From Cephalopachus bancanus (lineage: Eukaryota > Chordata > Mammalia > Primates > Tarsiidae), in NCBI GenBank assembly GCA_027257055.1, contig JAPVLO010000519.1:1-64000 (forward strand): DNA of 64,000 bases, in the 5' to 3' direction. Both the position numbers and the translations under genes were made by a program. The notes beneath the pieces are model-generated. The model made no database searches, had not been told where the DNA came from, and saw nothing but the letters and a program-made list of their open reading frames with translations. Position 1 is the first letter of the stretch, and each line of letters opens with the position of its first letter. Below are positions 46,202 to 59,416 of this stretch, piece by piece.

Positions 46202-46473
46202 TTGGCGCTGGGGTCTCACTCTGTTACCTAGACTGGAGTGCCGTGGCACTCTCACAGCTTGCTGCAGGCTTAGGCTATCCTTCTGCCTCAGTCTCCCAAG
46301 TAGCTGGGACTACAGGAACATACCACTACACCTGGCTAATTTTGGATTTTTTTATTGAGATAAAGTCTCACTATCTTGCTTAGGCTGGTCTCAAACTCCT
46401 GGGCTCAAGCAATCCTCTTGCCTCAACCTCCCAAAGTGCTGGGATTACAGGCATGAGCCACTATGCCTGGCCT
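46202..46473 (-). mobile_element. Alu, antisense, lacking a T tail
   Basis: Duplication tggagtttacaattt (46187-46201) and tggagtttacagttt (46474-46488). There is little tail, and about 20 bp is missing in the right arm. Confidence 0.9.
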
Positions 46474-46488
46474 TGGAGTTTACAGTTT

Positions 46489-47115
46489 GACAGTACACTC
46501 TTACACAATCACCAGTGGAAAATGTTTGCCGTGATCATAAATTCGATGACCTGTTTGGAGAGCATGTGATACTTACCATAATATAAGTCCATTTGGCCCT
46601 AACCAGCTCATACACAAAGCACTGGCAAAATCCAAAGGAGTTGGAACATCTATGGAAAATGTTTAAACAGTTTGCATGATAAGTGAAGAAAAAGCTATTT
46701 ACTATGAAAAAATGTAGGTGGAACCCTTACAGCAGAATGAGACCAACAAATTTTATTATACCACGTGAAATACATATGAATGTCTGCTGTCAGGTCAGAC
46801 TCATAAATATGCATTCAAAGAGATTCTGGACCCTTTGAGAACCAGTTTTTTCTTAACCTACAAGGGCTGATAGATTTATGGTTGAGGATTTTACTTCACA
46901 AACAAACCCTAAGGTAGACCCACATTTCAGCTGAGGTCATAGTGTCCCTTTGCACCAAGGAAACTTCTAAGAATAAACAAACAGTTTTGTAACAGCTTAT
47001 ATAGGTAGAACATTGTAGTAAGTCAGTAGATAGCTAGGACTATAATAAACTTAAATGGAAAAAGACGGAAAAAGTAGGACCAGGAAGTCAGAAAGGGGAG
47101 ACTGTTTCTAATCTC
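46489..47115. other. Unique sequence
   Basis: No repeat or exon recognised. Confidence 0.4.
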
Positions 47116-47119
47116 TACT

Positions 47120-47260
47120 CTGGTAAAAGATATAACTATGAAAAAGTTGATTACCTGTGAGGACCTCAGTTTCCTCGTCTGTATAACATTTGTTGAGGAT
47201 AGGAAGGGGCAGCTGAAAAAAATCCCTTTAGGTCTTTTCCAGCTTTGAAACAGTATGATT
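47120..47260 (+). mobile_element. MIR-type SINE, sense
   Basis: 'gtgaggacctcagtttcctc', then 'ttaggtcttttccagctttg', 'aaacagtatgatttg' fit the MIR3-like order. Confidence 0.7.
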
Positions 47261-47689
47261 TGATTTAGAGTGACCTCCTTGACAAATACAAGAGGGTGGA
47301 ATAGAGGCAGGCAAACATGAAAACTATCAGTAAGGAAGATAAATGGGTAGTCATGACTGGTAGAAGTGAGTAAAAATTATATAGGGAAGCTGAATATACG
47401 GTTTGAGTAATCAAGTTTACATTGTTAGACAGCTTTAACCATTCTTTTTCAAACACCTCTTCTCTTGACTTTCAGAATTGTGCCTTAATTCTTCCATGAC
47501 TTTCTAATTGTTATATGCTATATTTGAGGTAAACAGGATCACAAATAATGTTGCCTTAACCCTCAACAGAGGGTTAAACTTCTAGCCAATCTGCTTTCAT
47601 ATTCACAACCAAGAATGAATAGAGGGGTTGTTATTGGGGGTAAAGGGAGAAGTAGAGGGGGCAGGGATTTCTTTCTCCCTTTGACCACA

Positions 47690-48280
47690 TCACTTCAATT
47701 CACCAGGAAGAGAAAAAAAAAACAAACAAAAAAAAACACTAAACTTTGATGCATCTATTACATAGCTTCAAAATATGTAAAGCAAAACTTACTGAGCAAT
47801 AATAAAATGAAAAGTCCACCAATTAGAATGGGAGATTTAAAACCATCTCTCTCAGTGACTGAGATAACAAACAAAAATAGTCTAGTAAGGTTATACATAA
47901 TTTGAGCACAGTTATGAAACTTACTCTATTGGGTGTATATAGAACATTATTTCAGCAAGTGCAGAAAATGCCTTTTCACAAGCACACACAGAACATTTAT
48001 GAAAATTACATACTGGGCCCTAAAGCAAGTCTTAACAAATATTAAAATAATTGAAAATTAGAGTATATTCGTTGATCACTGTGCAGTTTTGCTAAAAATA
48101 GAAATAACTGAAAATACCCATGTTTGGATATTGAAAAACACTTCAAACAACACATGGGGTCAGAGAAATCATAATGTAAACTATAAAATATTTAAAACTA
48201 AGCAAACACTCCACAGTAAAACTTGTGAAGTGCAGCTAAAGCAAAACTTAGAGGAATATGTATAACCTTAAATACTTAAG
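47690..48280 (+). mobile_element. Old L1 ORF2 fragment, plus strand
   Basis: 'cattacatagcttcaaaata' through 'gaatgggagatttaaaacc', 'ctgggccctaaagcaagtc' and 'gtgcagctaaagcaaaac' follow the endonuclease-to-RT part of L1 ORF2. Many stops. Confidence 0.8.
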
Positions 48281-49497
48281 TAGTCAAGCATTGCTTAACA
48301 ACAGATACACGTTCTGAGAAATGAGTCCTTAGGGAGTTTCATCATTGTGTGAATATCATAGAGTGTATTTACACAAGCCTAGAAAGTACAGCCTACTATA
48401 CACCTAGGCTATATGGTAGATCCTATTTCTCACAGGCTATATACACTTGTATAGCATGTTACATACTGAATACTGTAGGTAATTATACAATGATCAGTAT
48501 TTGCGTATCTAATATCATATCCAAACATAGAAAAGGTGCAGTAAAGTATGGTATAAAAGATAAAAACTAGTAGAGCACTTATCATGAATGGAGCTTGCAG
48601 GACCAGAAGTTGCTCTGGGTGTCAGTGAGTTAGTGGTAAGGGTAAAGACTTTACTGTACACTACTATAGGTTTTATAAATGCTATACACTTAGGTTACAC
48701 TATATTTATTAAATATATTTTTCAATAAATTAACCTTATCTTACTGTAACGTTTTTGATTTATAAACTTAATTTTTTAAAACTTTTTGACTCTTTTGTAA
48801 TAGCACTTAGCTTAAAACACAAACGTATTATCCAGCTGTACAAAAATATTTGTTCATTATATCTTTAACCTATAAGCTTTTTTCTTCTTTTTCATGGATT
48901 GGAAGATATATTGCATAGAGGCGAAATTTGGGCTTTTAGTGTATAAGCTTTTTTCTACTCTAAAGTTTTTCTTTTTTTCTTTTTAAAGTTTAAAAAGATT
49001 AAGACAAAAGTGCACACATTAGCCTAGGCCTACATGGCATCAGTATCATCAATATCACTGTCTTCCACCACCACATTTTGTCCCACTGGAAGGTCTTCAG
49101 AGCATTGCCACCACATGAAACTGTCATTTTTAATAATAACAATGACTTCTGGAATACCTCCTGAAGAATCTTTTTTTTTTTTTTTTTTGAGTTGGAGTCT
49201 CTGTCACCCAGACTGGAGTGCAGTGGCCGCTCCCGGCCACCGCAGCCTCGACTTGCTGGGCTCTGGTGATCCTTCCGCCTCAGCCTTCTAGGTAGCCGGA
49301 ATTACAGGCAAGCGCTACCATGCCCGGCTGATTTTTTTATTTATTGTAGAGATGAGGTTTCGCTGCCCAGGCGGGTCTCCAACCCGTGGGCTCAGGCAAT
49401 CCACTCACCTCAGCCTCCCAAAGGTGCAGGATAACAGGCTGAGCCACCGAGCCCGGCTCTGAAGAATCTTTTGAAATACCTCCTGAAGGGATGTGCA
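48281..49497 (-). mobile_element. Tigger2/MER2-type DNA transposon, minus strand, 5'-truncated
   Basis: The 3' terminal region (gtcaagcattgcttaacaac, then 'gttctgagaaatg', 'acctaggctatatggta') is the MER2/Tigger2 terminus. Further in, 49030-49160 and 49459-49497 match, in reverse, the transposase C-terminal region of the plus-strand copy at 50617. Interrupted by an Alu. The right (5') end is lost. Confidence 0.8.
49175..49458 (-). mobile_element. Young Alu, antisense
   Basis: Perfect duplication ctgaagaatctttt (49161-49174; 49459-49472). Hairpin right arm and 'gctgcccag' deletion. Confidence 0.96.
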
Positions 49498-50528
<1,031 letters not shown>

Positions 50529-50529
50529 A

Positions 50530-50614
50530 GCAGTTCTGTTCTGAAGACTGGATCCAATAGAAATTTGTGCATGTATATGCAAAGATGTGTAAATAGGAAT
50601 GTTTTTTGCAGCTT
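50530..50614 (+). mobile_element. Old L1 fragment split by Tigger2, left piece
   Basis: 'tgtaaataggaatgttttttgcagcttta' (50589-50616) continues at 52281 'cttataataagaaacacttg'. Together they read as L1 ORF2 C-terminal sequence. Confidence 0.6.
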
Positions 50615-51178
50615 TACAGTTGTGTGCTGCCTAACAATGTTTCAAACAATGATGGACCTCCTATACAGTGGTCCCATAGGATTATAATTGAGCTGACAAA
50701 TTCTTGTCACCTGGTGATATTGTAGCTGTCTTAACATCTTAGTGTAATGCATTACTCATGTGTTTGTGGTGATGCTGGTTTAAACAGCCCTACTGCACTG
50801 CCAGTGGTATAAAAGTGTAGCACATACAATTATGTTCAGTAAATAATACTTGGAAATGATAATAAGTAACTGTGTTGCTGGTTTATGTATTTACTATACT
50901 ATACATTCTATCATGATTTTAGAGTATATTCTACTTATATATTAAAGAAGTTAACTGTAGAACAGTTTCAGACAGGTCCTTCAGGAGTATTCCAGAAGAA
51001 GGCATTTTTATTATAAGTGATGACAGCTCCTTGCATCTTATTGCCCCTGAAGACCTTCCTGTGGGACAAGATGTGAAGGTGGAAGACAGTGATATTGGTG
51101 ATCCTGACCCTTTGTAGACCTAGGCTAATGTGTGTAGTTGTGTTTTTGTTTTTATTTTTTTAAAAGTTCAAAGAGGAA

Positions 51179-51405
51179 AAAATAAAGATTTTAAAAGTAG
51201 AAAAAGACTTATATAATAAGGATATAAAGAAAGAAAATGTTGTTACACAGCTGTACAATAAGTTTGTATTTTAAACTTTTATTATAAAGTATTATTATTA
51301 TAAAGCAAAAATAAAGATTTTAGAAGTAGAAAAAGACATATAATAAGAATATAAAGAAAGAAAATATTGTTACACAGCTGTACAATAAGTTTGTATTTTA
51401 AACTA
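51179..51405 (+). repeat. Tandem duplication inside the Tigger2 element
   Basis: The segment 51179-51280 (aataaagattttaaaagtag ... ttgtattttaaac) recurs at 51309-51405 with a few differences, a period of about 128 bp. Confidence 0.9.
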
Positions 51406-51521
51406 AGTTTTATTATAAAGGAGTCAGAAAGTTAAAAAAATTTAAAAGTGTATACAATAAAAAAGTTACAGTAAACTAAGGTTAATTATTGAAGAGAGAA
51501 AAATATGTTCTTATAATTTGT

Positions 51522-51829
<308 letters not shown>

Positions 51830-52280
51830 TAGTGTAACCTGAGTAAACACTGTTTATGAAGTCTACAGTAGTATACAGTAATCCTCTAGGCCTTCACATT
51901 CGTTCACCACTCACTCACTGACTCACCCAGAGTGACTCTTCCAGTCTGGCAAGCTCCATTTATGGTAAGTACCCTATATAGATGTACCATTTTAAAATAT
52001 TCTATACTGTATTTTTACCATACCCTTTCTGGGTTTAGATACACAAATACTGACCATTCTTGTTACAAATGCCCACAGTATTCAGTACAGTTACATGCTA
52101 TACAAGTTTGCAAGCTAGGAGTGATAGGCTGGCTATATATGCTATGTAGCCTAGGTGTATAGTAGGCTATATTCTCTAGGTTTGTGTAGTACACTCTATG
52201 ATGTTCACACAATTAGGAAATCATCTAATGATGCATTTCTCTCAGAACCTATCCCCATTGTTAAGTGATGCATGACAGTA

Positions 52281-52375
52281 CTTATAATAAGAAACACTTG
52301 GAAATAATCTAAGTATATACCAATGGGAAGAATGGAGAAAGAATCATCTCATTGTCTTCATATGCATTACCTAAT
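52281..52375 (+). mobile_element. Old L1 fragment, right piece
   Basis: Continues 50530-50614 ('aataatctaagtatatacc'). Confidence 0.55.
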
Positions 52376-52800
52376 GACTAATGATTTTGAGCATCTTTTC
52401 ATGTGTGTATTGGTCATTCCATATATCTTAAAGTAAGTATTCAGATTTCTGCTCATTAAAAAAACTGGATTGTCCTTTTTTTGTTGAGTTGTAATTATTC
52501 TTTATAGATTCTAGATGCAAATCTTTCATCAGATATGTGGTTTGCAAATATTTTTTCATAGTCTGTGATTTGTCTTTTTCATTCTCTTGATAGTCTATCT
52601 CAGAACAGAAGATTTTAGTTTTGATAAAGATCAATTTATCAAGTTTTTCTTTAATTGATCATGGTTTTCATGGCATAGCTGCAAGATCTTTGCCTAACTT
52701 AAGATCTTGAAGATTTTCCTCTATCTTTTCTTCCAGAAGTTTTATATTTTTGTATTTTACATTTAGGTCTGCGATTCATTTTGAGTTAATTTAAAGATCT
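52376..52800 (-). mobile_element. Old L1 ORF2 fragment, minus strand
   Basis: 'atcttttcatgtgtgtattg', 'gattctagatgcaaatcttt', 'tttcatagtctgtgatttg', 'tttacatttaggtctgcg' are reversed ORF2 sequence. Confidence 0.8.
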
Positions 52801-53952
52801 GTTTGCTAGGACTACTTTCATTTGTTTAACTCATAGAATAAATATGATATAGAAATATACTACTAGGAGCTATTCCCTCTGATTGGTATTTTGAAAGTAT
52901 GGATTTGTCAGTGACACTTACGCTCCTTTGATTCTGGCCAGCAGTTAGAAATATAGTTGACTTTATGACTTAGTTACTCAAAAGTGTATGTACCTGGAAA
53001 GAGTAGTTTCATGAAAGAAATGCCAAATATTTATCCTTACTACCTTTTCTCTGTGATTCTGTTTTATTAAAATTAAATGATTGTCCTGGCTCAATAAACA
53101 AATTTCATGTCCCATGAATGGGTCTAGATCTTTAAAAACAAAAACAAAAGCATACTGTTTTAACTATCTTACTCAATTAGAACTCACAATCACCACCACC
53201 TCCACTATCAAATAAATATTACTTGTTGTTTCCCTTTTCTTTTTGCTAAGTAAGAATCCTTCTTCATTTTTCTCTAAACACAATTTAGTTTTTGCTATGA
53301 CTTTATGAATTTTTAGATAATATACTACCAGCTATATTGTCAGAAAACAGCAAATGGAGTAATAGAAATAACTTATTGTAATATGGCAGAATTTTCTCTC
53401 TTCCCTAAGTTATTTTAGTATTTGTTAAAATGGTTATGTCTAGCCCTGGAGTAGCTATAATCCTTTGGTTTTTGTGTTTCCTTACCTATTCCCATCTTAG
53501 TCAAGTGTTTTTTTTTTCTTCTACATAACAGAAACACACTTGAGCTTGCACTAACCTTGCCCAGAGAGACCAAGGGCAGGGAGCTAGAAAGACTTAGTAA
53601 CCTTGGCTGCTATTCTTGCTTCTTGTCTCATTTGTGTTCTGGGCTACATTGGCCATGTTTGATTTATGCGAGTCCTTTATCCCTCTCGTTTTCTGCAGAC
53701 TTCTCTTTGTGCACATGACCTTGAGTTTACTTCTAGCCAGATTAGAATTGCTCTGCTCAAATTCCCAGGATAGGCTGTAAAATTAGTTTAACTTAGGGCA
53801 AGTTCCATTCCTGGTCCAATCAGCTTGGCCCAAGAGTGGTGGGATAAGAAAAAAACAATCCACGTTCACCTTGTGGGTAGATGGTATGCAGTTTTCAGAG
53901 AAGGATGTTTGGTCACTCTAAGTTCAGAAAGCACTGAGTGGTATACATTTAC

Positions 53953-53960
<8 letters not shown>
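52801..53960. other. Mostly unique sequence
   Basis: 53500-53900 ('ttcctggtccaatcagcttg' and flanks) has the look of an old repeat, but I cannot name it. No exon supported. Confidence 0.35.
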
Positions 53961-53964
<4 letters not shown>

Positions 53965-53984
<20 letters not shown>

Positions 53985-54068
53985 TGAGTTGGAGTGTCAC
54001 TCTTGCCCGGGCTAGAGAACCATGACATGATCATGCAGCCTCAGTCTGCTGGGGTCAGGAGATCCTTC
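53965..54068 (-). mobile_element. Partial Alu, antisense
   Basis: Right-arm start only, ending abruptly at 'caggagatccttcataac'. Confidence 0.75.
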
Positions 54069-54077
54069 ATAACTATA

Positions 54078-54232
54078 ACTTTTTTTTTTTTCTTGCTCTG
54101 TGTCCCAGGCTGGAGTGCAGTGGTACAATCATAACTCACTGTAACTTTGAACTCTTGGGCTCAAGTGTTCCTCCTGCCTCAGTTTCTCAAAGTACTGGGA
54201 TTACAGGTTTGAGCTACTGTTACTAGTCACGT
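54078..54232 (-). mobile_element. Partial Alu, antisense
   Basis: Starts with a T run, reads the right arm and joins directly to the reversed head ('caaagtactgggattacagg'); the middle is missing. Confidence 0.82.
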
Positions 54233-54237
54233 TTACT

Positions 54238-54385
54238 TTTTTTTTTTTTAATGAAGTCTCACTCTGTTGTCCAGGCTAGAGTACAGTGGTGCAGTCATAG
54301 CTCACTGCAGCCTTGAACTCATGGGCTCAAGTGATTCTCCTTCCTCAGCCTCCCAAAATGTGAATCACCATGTTCAACTCACATT
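54238..54385 (-). mobile_element. Partial Alu, antisense
   Basis: Same monomer-like composition as its left neighbour: T run, arm, 'cagcctcccaaaatgtg', 'atcaccatgttcaac'. Third in a row. Confidence 0.8.
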
Positions 54386-54581
54386 TAGTTTTTTAAATGA
54401 GTTTTAATTAATTTAGTTTTTAGAATATAGAAATTTATAAAGAGTTCATTGGTATTAAAAAAGGAAAAAAATATAAAAATGAATTAGGGAGTTAAAAGCT
54501 AGAAAAGTCATCAAAGACTGACTATTCTTTTTTTCTTTCCTTTAAAAGATAAACTTATATAACACATAAAAATTTAGTCAA

Positions 54582-54864
54582 GCTGGGCTTGGTGGCTCAG
54601 CCTGTAATCCCGCGCCTTTGGGAGGCTGAGGTGAGTGGATTGCCTGAGCCCGCGGGTTGGAGACCCGCCTGGGCAGCGAGACCTCATCTCTACAATAAAT
54701 CAAAAAATCAGCCGGGCGTGGTAGCGCTTGCCTGTAATTCCGGCTACTTGGAAGGCTGAGGCGGAAGGATCGCCGGAGCCCAGCAGGTCGAGGCTGCGGT
54801 GGCCGGGAGCGGCCACTGCACTCCAGTCTGGGCGATAGAGTGAGATTCCAACTCAAAAAAAAAA
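54582..54864 (+). mobile_element. Young Alu, sense
   Basis: Duplication aaatttagtcaa (54570-54581) and aaaattagtcaa (54865-54876). Full young-type sequence, including the hairpin GTGGCCG-GGAG-CGGCCAC at about 54799-54816. Confidence 0.95.
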
Positions 54865-55011
54865 AAAATTAGTCAAATATATTGACCACAGAGTCCTCTT
54901 TATATTCAAGGGTGTCAATCATTCACATACTGAATGTCTTGTAGATCCAATAATTGAGGGAATTGTAGGTTAAAGAAAAGTAATATTTAATTTAAACTGT
55001 ATTTTCTTTTT

Positions 55012-55148
55012 ACATTTTTTTTTTTTTTTGGTAGAGATGAGATCTCGCTATGTTGTCTAGGCTGGTCTCGAATTCCTGGGCTCAAGCAGTCCTCCTGCCT
55101 CAGCCTCCCAAAGTGCTAGGATTACGGGTGTGAGCCATCATGCCTGGC
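55012..55148 (-). mobile_element. Alu left-arm fragment, antisense
   Basis: T run at the linker, then 'gagatgagatctcgctatg' to 'gagccatcatgcctggct'. Confidence 0.85.
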
Positions 55149-55254
55149 TCAAAAGAAATATTTAAAATATTAGATACGCATTACAGATTCAGCTCTGAAG
55201 AGTTTTTATTTATATATATTAAAATTCAAAGTTACCTTCAGATAGAGAAGGGAA

Positions 55255-55500
55255 GATAGGAGACATTTATTGTGTTTCTGCTTAGTCAGATATTGAACAT
55301 CTGTTATTCCACTTAGTCATTACAAGCATACTTTGAGAAGTAGACATTATTATCCCAGAACCAATGAAGAAATTAAAACCCATGGGGAAAAAAAAAACCC
55401 CAAAAAACAAAACTAGCAGATATGTGGTTAGGCTAGGATTTAAACTCAAGTCTATATGGCTTGAGAATCTCTTCTCCCCTTACTCTACTGTTTGGGAGTA
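55255..55500 (-). mobile_element. MIR SINE, antisense
   Basis: 'tattatcccagaaccaatga', 'ggctaggatttaaactcaag', 'cttactctactgtttgg' fit the reversed MIR. Confidence 0.78.
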
Positions 55501-55828
55501 TGAAAATGCACTGATCAAGCCTTTCTAGGGGAGGTTAGAGGAGGACTATACAGAAGCTCTCCAACTAATTTTCTTGTTTCAGTGTCAGTGTCAAACATGT
55601 TATTATCATTTCTCTACATCTGGAGCAAAAAAGAGAGTCATATCAGTTATCTCATGTTAGTCACTTAAGCACCTAGATTTTTCAGAGGCCATTACAGTGA
55701 TAAATCAATATTTAAAAATAGCAGTAGCTTCTTCAGTTTGAAATGTTTTTAAACCTTATATTCTAAATCTTAATGCATGCTAAATTGGGAACTGGGGAGA
55801 AAAAGGAAAGCTGACCTTTCTTTTTTAG

Positions 55829-55876
55829 TTTGAACAAGCAGGAAGAGGAAAGTAGAGATTGTCTAAACAGTATGAG
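55829..55876 (+). other. Candidate internal exon (weak)
   Basis: An excellent acceptor (gacctttcttttttag, ending 55828) and a fair donor (ATGAG|gtaata) bound 48 nt. Only one frame is open, entered after 1 nt and left after 2 nt, reading LNKQEEESRDCLNSM. Not recognised. It lies in the repeat-poor island 55.5-57.6 kb beside other candidates. Phase-compatible with the segment at 56431, not with 56043. Confidence 0.25.
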
Positions 55877-56042
55877 GTAATACTTTAAGCTTTCAACATT
55901 TATCCCCATGAAATGTGTTGTTTTTTAAAAAACACATTTTTAATATGAAAAATAAGAAAAAATTATGCTTTAGAAATTGTCTTAAAGACAAATATTTATA
56001 ACATAAGTGCTTTATGTAATAGTTACATAAAATAAACTTAAG

Positions 56043-56107
56043 ATGTCTGATATTGAGGATGTAGAGGCAAAGCAAAACTATCGTTCAAATGTTTGTGATT
56101 TTTACCG
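56043..56107 (+). other. Candidate first coding exon (weak)
   Basis: ATG at 56043 with A at -3 opens an acidic frame beginning MSDIEDVEAKQNYRSNVCDF and reaches ACCG|gtgagt, a strong donor, after 65 nt (leaving 2 nt over). The acceptor just upstream (taaacttaag) lacks a pyrimidine tract and an in-frame TAA lies 15 nt before the ATG, so the 5' boundary is poor. Confidence 0.25.
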
Positions 56108-56430
56108 GTGAGTTAATGGTGGTTTACCTTCCAATTTATCAGCCTAAATTGCCTTGGCCAATAAAATTAAAATGAACAACCATTTGGCTTATTGTAACCT
56201 CAGACTTAGTCTGAAAAAAGTTTACAACTGCTACTAGGATGTAATTCTTAAAATAAGTAATTTTTGTCTCTGGATGGTAAAGAATATGCATTAAGACTTT
56301 AGCAAAAGATAGGACTGGGCTCTCTTTGTAAGTAATCTGATCAAATGGCTCATGACTTAACATTAAATTGATATAAATTAAATGTAGCCTAATGCTTTAT
56401 TAAGAATTCACAATGACCTTTTTAAAATAG

Positions 56431-56518
56431 AGGAACTGGGGATCTGGATGAGCTTGATGTTCCAGAGTTCACGTTGCTTCAGGGCATAAAAGGAGGAACC
56501 AAAATCATGCTATTTTAG
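56431..56518 (+). other. Candidate exon ending in a stop (weak)
   Basis: Acceptor cctttttaaaatag ends at 56430. After 1 nt the frame reads GTGDLDELDVPEFTLLQGIK and on to TAG at 56516-56518. The single leading base completes the codon left by the donor at 56107 (CG + A = Arg) and equally the one left at 55876. Joined to 56043, it would give a 50-residue acidic product. Not recognised; no transcript evidence can be seen in DNA. Confidence 0.27.
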
Positions 56519-57285
56519 TTCTTTAATAGTTTGGCTGTTCCTTTACAAGCTATCTTTTTAGGGACAAACTAATATAGCATGACATACTTTAAACATCAAA
56601 CGTAAAGAATTTTGACCAAAATGCCCTCAGCATTTCTGTTCTAAATGTAGCTAATTAAAAGTAACCCTGAGTTACTGGCCCAGATATTGGCCCAGGCTTA
56701 GGGAAAATGAAGCCCACTTAGAGTTAATGGGTTGAATCAATGTCCTCTATAGTTTTTTTTTTTTTTTTCAGTACCTCTAATGTTTTTCTCATCAGTAAGC
56801 CTGGAGTGGGTATGGGAGCTTATTAGTGATAGAATTTTCTTCTTCTGAAGCTAAACCCTCAGCATTGAAATCCCTTGCCCTTTAATTCTCTCTGACTTCT
56901 TGACGTCCTTTCATGAAAGTTCAGCACATGCACAGGTTAGGTGATGTACAACCAAGTTTTTACTGTAGTGGTGAGCATTGTTATATGGGTCATAGACTTT
57001 TTTAAATGAGTAAATTTATTAGTCAAACCCACCTTGTTGGCAGTCTTTCAGGACTAAAATTCTAACTAGTCTCCCTTCACATCTTCTATTTAGATCAACC
57101 CTTAAACAACCCTGATGCTATGGCTGCTGTTAGGTTAAGTCTAAAAGCATTACCAGGAATTGGTTTTGCATATTCATAGTTAATTATTGGGTTTCTTATA
57201 AACCACTTCTCCATTTTTTTTTAAAGAAAAACTTCTTTACTTCTTACTTCTAGGCTACAGTTTCTTAGTTCTGTTTGCTGTTTAG
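56519..57285. other. Unique, repeat-poor sequence
   Basis: Only a T-run at 56752-56768. No repeat named. Confidence 0.4.
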
Positions 57286-57363
57286 TCAGAGGACCAGTGG
57301 AAAAAGAACATTTTCCTTTCCTTTTTGACCCGATTCAGGGATAGTTTTTGTGTTCTGATTCAG
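57286..57363 (+). other. Candidate internal exon (weak)
   Basis: Acceptor tctgtttgctgtttag (ending 57285) and donor CAG|gtaagt (57364), the best-scoring pair in the window by eye. The 78 nt are 26 whole codons with one open frame, starting SEDQWKKNIFLSFLTRFRDS. Chance of a stop-free 26-codon frame is not small, and the peptide is not recognised. Confidence 0.3.
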
Positions 57364-57634
57364 GTAAGTCACCATATGTAGCTTTCAACCCTATCAGACC
57401 TCCACCTCCTTCTTTTAAACATTTTATAGCAGTTTATTTAGTTAACTGGAAATAGAATTCATAGATGATATAACCTACTTATGCATATAACCAAAATATA
57501 ATACTATTATTATAATATAAAGGATAAATGAATATAATTATAATAAAACAGCATTTGTTTTAGGATGTAACTGAGAGGGCCCAACTGTACTAGACAATAT
57601 AATGAAATAGTAAATATTTGTTCCTACTTCTTTT

Positions 57635-57828
57635 TAAATTTTTTTTTTTTTTTTAAAGATGTAGGGTATAGTTCAGGGTTAGGTGTACAAATGTTCATTA
57701 TGCAGGCACCCTTGTTGATGAGGTGTGCCCCCCTCTCCTCTGGCAGTTTTCCACTAGTGTCAATCCCTTTCTTATAGTATTATGATAGTTGTTCAAGGTC
57801 TTCTTATAAGTGAGAACATGTGATACAT
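57635..57828 (-). mobile_element. Short L1 3' end, minus strand
   Basis: T16 tail followed by L1 3' UTR ('gggttaggtgtacaaatg') and the start of ORF2 3' sequence. Possible duplication cctacttct/cctacctct near 57624 and 57837. Confidence 0.88.
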
Positions 57829-57837
57829 GGTCTGTAC

Positions 57838-58527
57838 CTACCTCTAAAGAGTAAGTTCAGGTTTATGAAAAGTAAGAAGGTAATTCTGTATAAGAAACCA
57901 CAGAAAATGAAAAATCAGTGGTGCATGTGGACCATAAAATTAAGATGTTAAAATAAGTAATCACAGACCACACTTATTTGTATATAAGAAAAAGAAGAAA
58001 ATACTTGAAGTCAAGAAAACATGCCACAACAAATTAGACTCTCAAAATGAAGAAAATGAGGAAGTATATGTTCTCACAAATGGCCTGGGCCATCTTTATA
58101 AATGTGTTGATAAAATAATTCCCTCTTTTGTGATATAGGACAGGGCACTAATGAGGTGTCACAGAAAACATATTGCCTATTTTGAAATACTACTACTTTG
58201 AGGCATATTTTAGGTTCCTAGTACTTCCAAAGACCTTGAAGACCATATTCTTCTCTAGGTGATGAGAAATACAGGATGGATTAGAAAGAGAAACAATAAA
58301 ATAAGAAACTACAGAGAATTTGTGCAGTAGGTGTCTTTAGTTAGAGAAGATTGAAAAACAACAGGTGGTGCCAAACAAATACCTTCAATATAGTTTTTAC
58401 AGCACATGTTTCTTAGTGTTACCAAAAAAACTATAGAATCTCAATAATTTGAAATATTTAAGTAGTTTTATTTAGATTCATGTCTTTCACGTGTCTCTAC
58501 TACTTTAATAACATTTTACAATCTATT
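57838..58527. other. Unique sequence
   Basis: No feature recognised. Confidence 0.4.
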
Positions 58528-58539
58528 AAAAGTAGACTT

Positions 58540-58830
58540 GCCAGGTGCAGTGGCTCATGCCTATAATCTCAGCACTTTGGGAGGAGGAAGTGAGAAGATT
58601 GCCTGAGCCCAGGGATTCAAAACCAGGCTAGGTAACTTGGTGAGACCTTGTCTCTACAATAAATAAATAAAAAAAAAGATTAGCCAGGCATGGTGACGCT
58701 CACCTGTGGTTCCAGCTACTTAGAAGGCTGAGGTGGAAGGATCGCCTGAGCCCAGCAGGACGAGGCTCCAGTGGCTGTGAGCATGCCACTGCACTCCAGC
58801 CTAGGTGACAGTGAGACTCTGACTCAAAAA
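58540..58830 (+). mobile_element. Alu, sense
   Basis: Perfect duplication aaaagtagactt (58528-58539; 58831-58842). Right arm 'gtggctgtgagcatgccac', an early intermediate. Confidence 0.95.
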
Positions 58831-59049
58831 AAAAGTAGACTTAAATATTCTCTGATGTATTTGCAGAAGTTTCATTGCTTTTGCAGTAACTGCACTATTG
58901 TACTAAACCTTTTTCAACAAATATATAGTTGAAAATGCTATAGTGCATAGAATGAATACATTATTTAGTTTTGAGACAATGTCTTTATTGGATTCAAATT
59001 TCTGTCTCCATAAAGACTTTGCCCTAAATTATTTGGCTTTTCTCTTAAC

Positions 59050-59292
59050 TTCCTGTAAAAGCTACCTGTTTTGGTATGCACAGCAGTGTTGCTAATGTAC
59101 AACTGTGTTATGGTTAGCCTGGCAGGACGTTTCTCTTTTCTGGGATATGGGACCATTCTTTGTTGTGTGGGACTGTTCCATGTATTCCATGACTTGTCTC
59201 TACCCACTAAATGCTAGTGTTCGCTAGTGATTGTGAGTAGTAAAAACACTCCAACACATTTCCAAAATGCTCCCCAGGGGATAGCACTCACT
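59050..59292 (+). mobile_element. MER5-type hAT (Charlie) MITE
   Basis: 'ttctttgttgtgtgggactg', 'gacttgtctctacccactaa', 'caacacatttccaaaatgct', 'ccccaggggatag' follow the MER5A order. Non-coding. Confidence 0.7.
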
Positions 59293-59416
59293 GACTCATT
59301 GGCTAGTCCTAGCTATAAGCACATGCTTATATTTTTCCTATCTCCACAAATTTCATTTACATTTAAGGTTCATATTCTCTTGGAAGAAGGGTTTTTTAAA
59401 ATTATTTTTTTTACAG

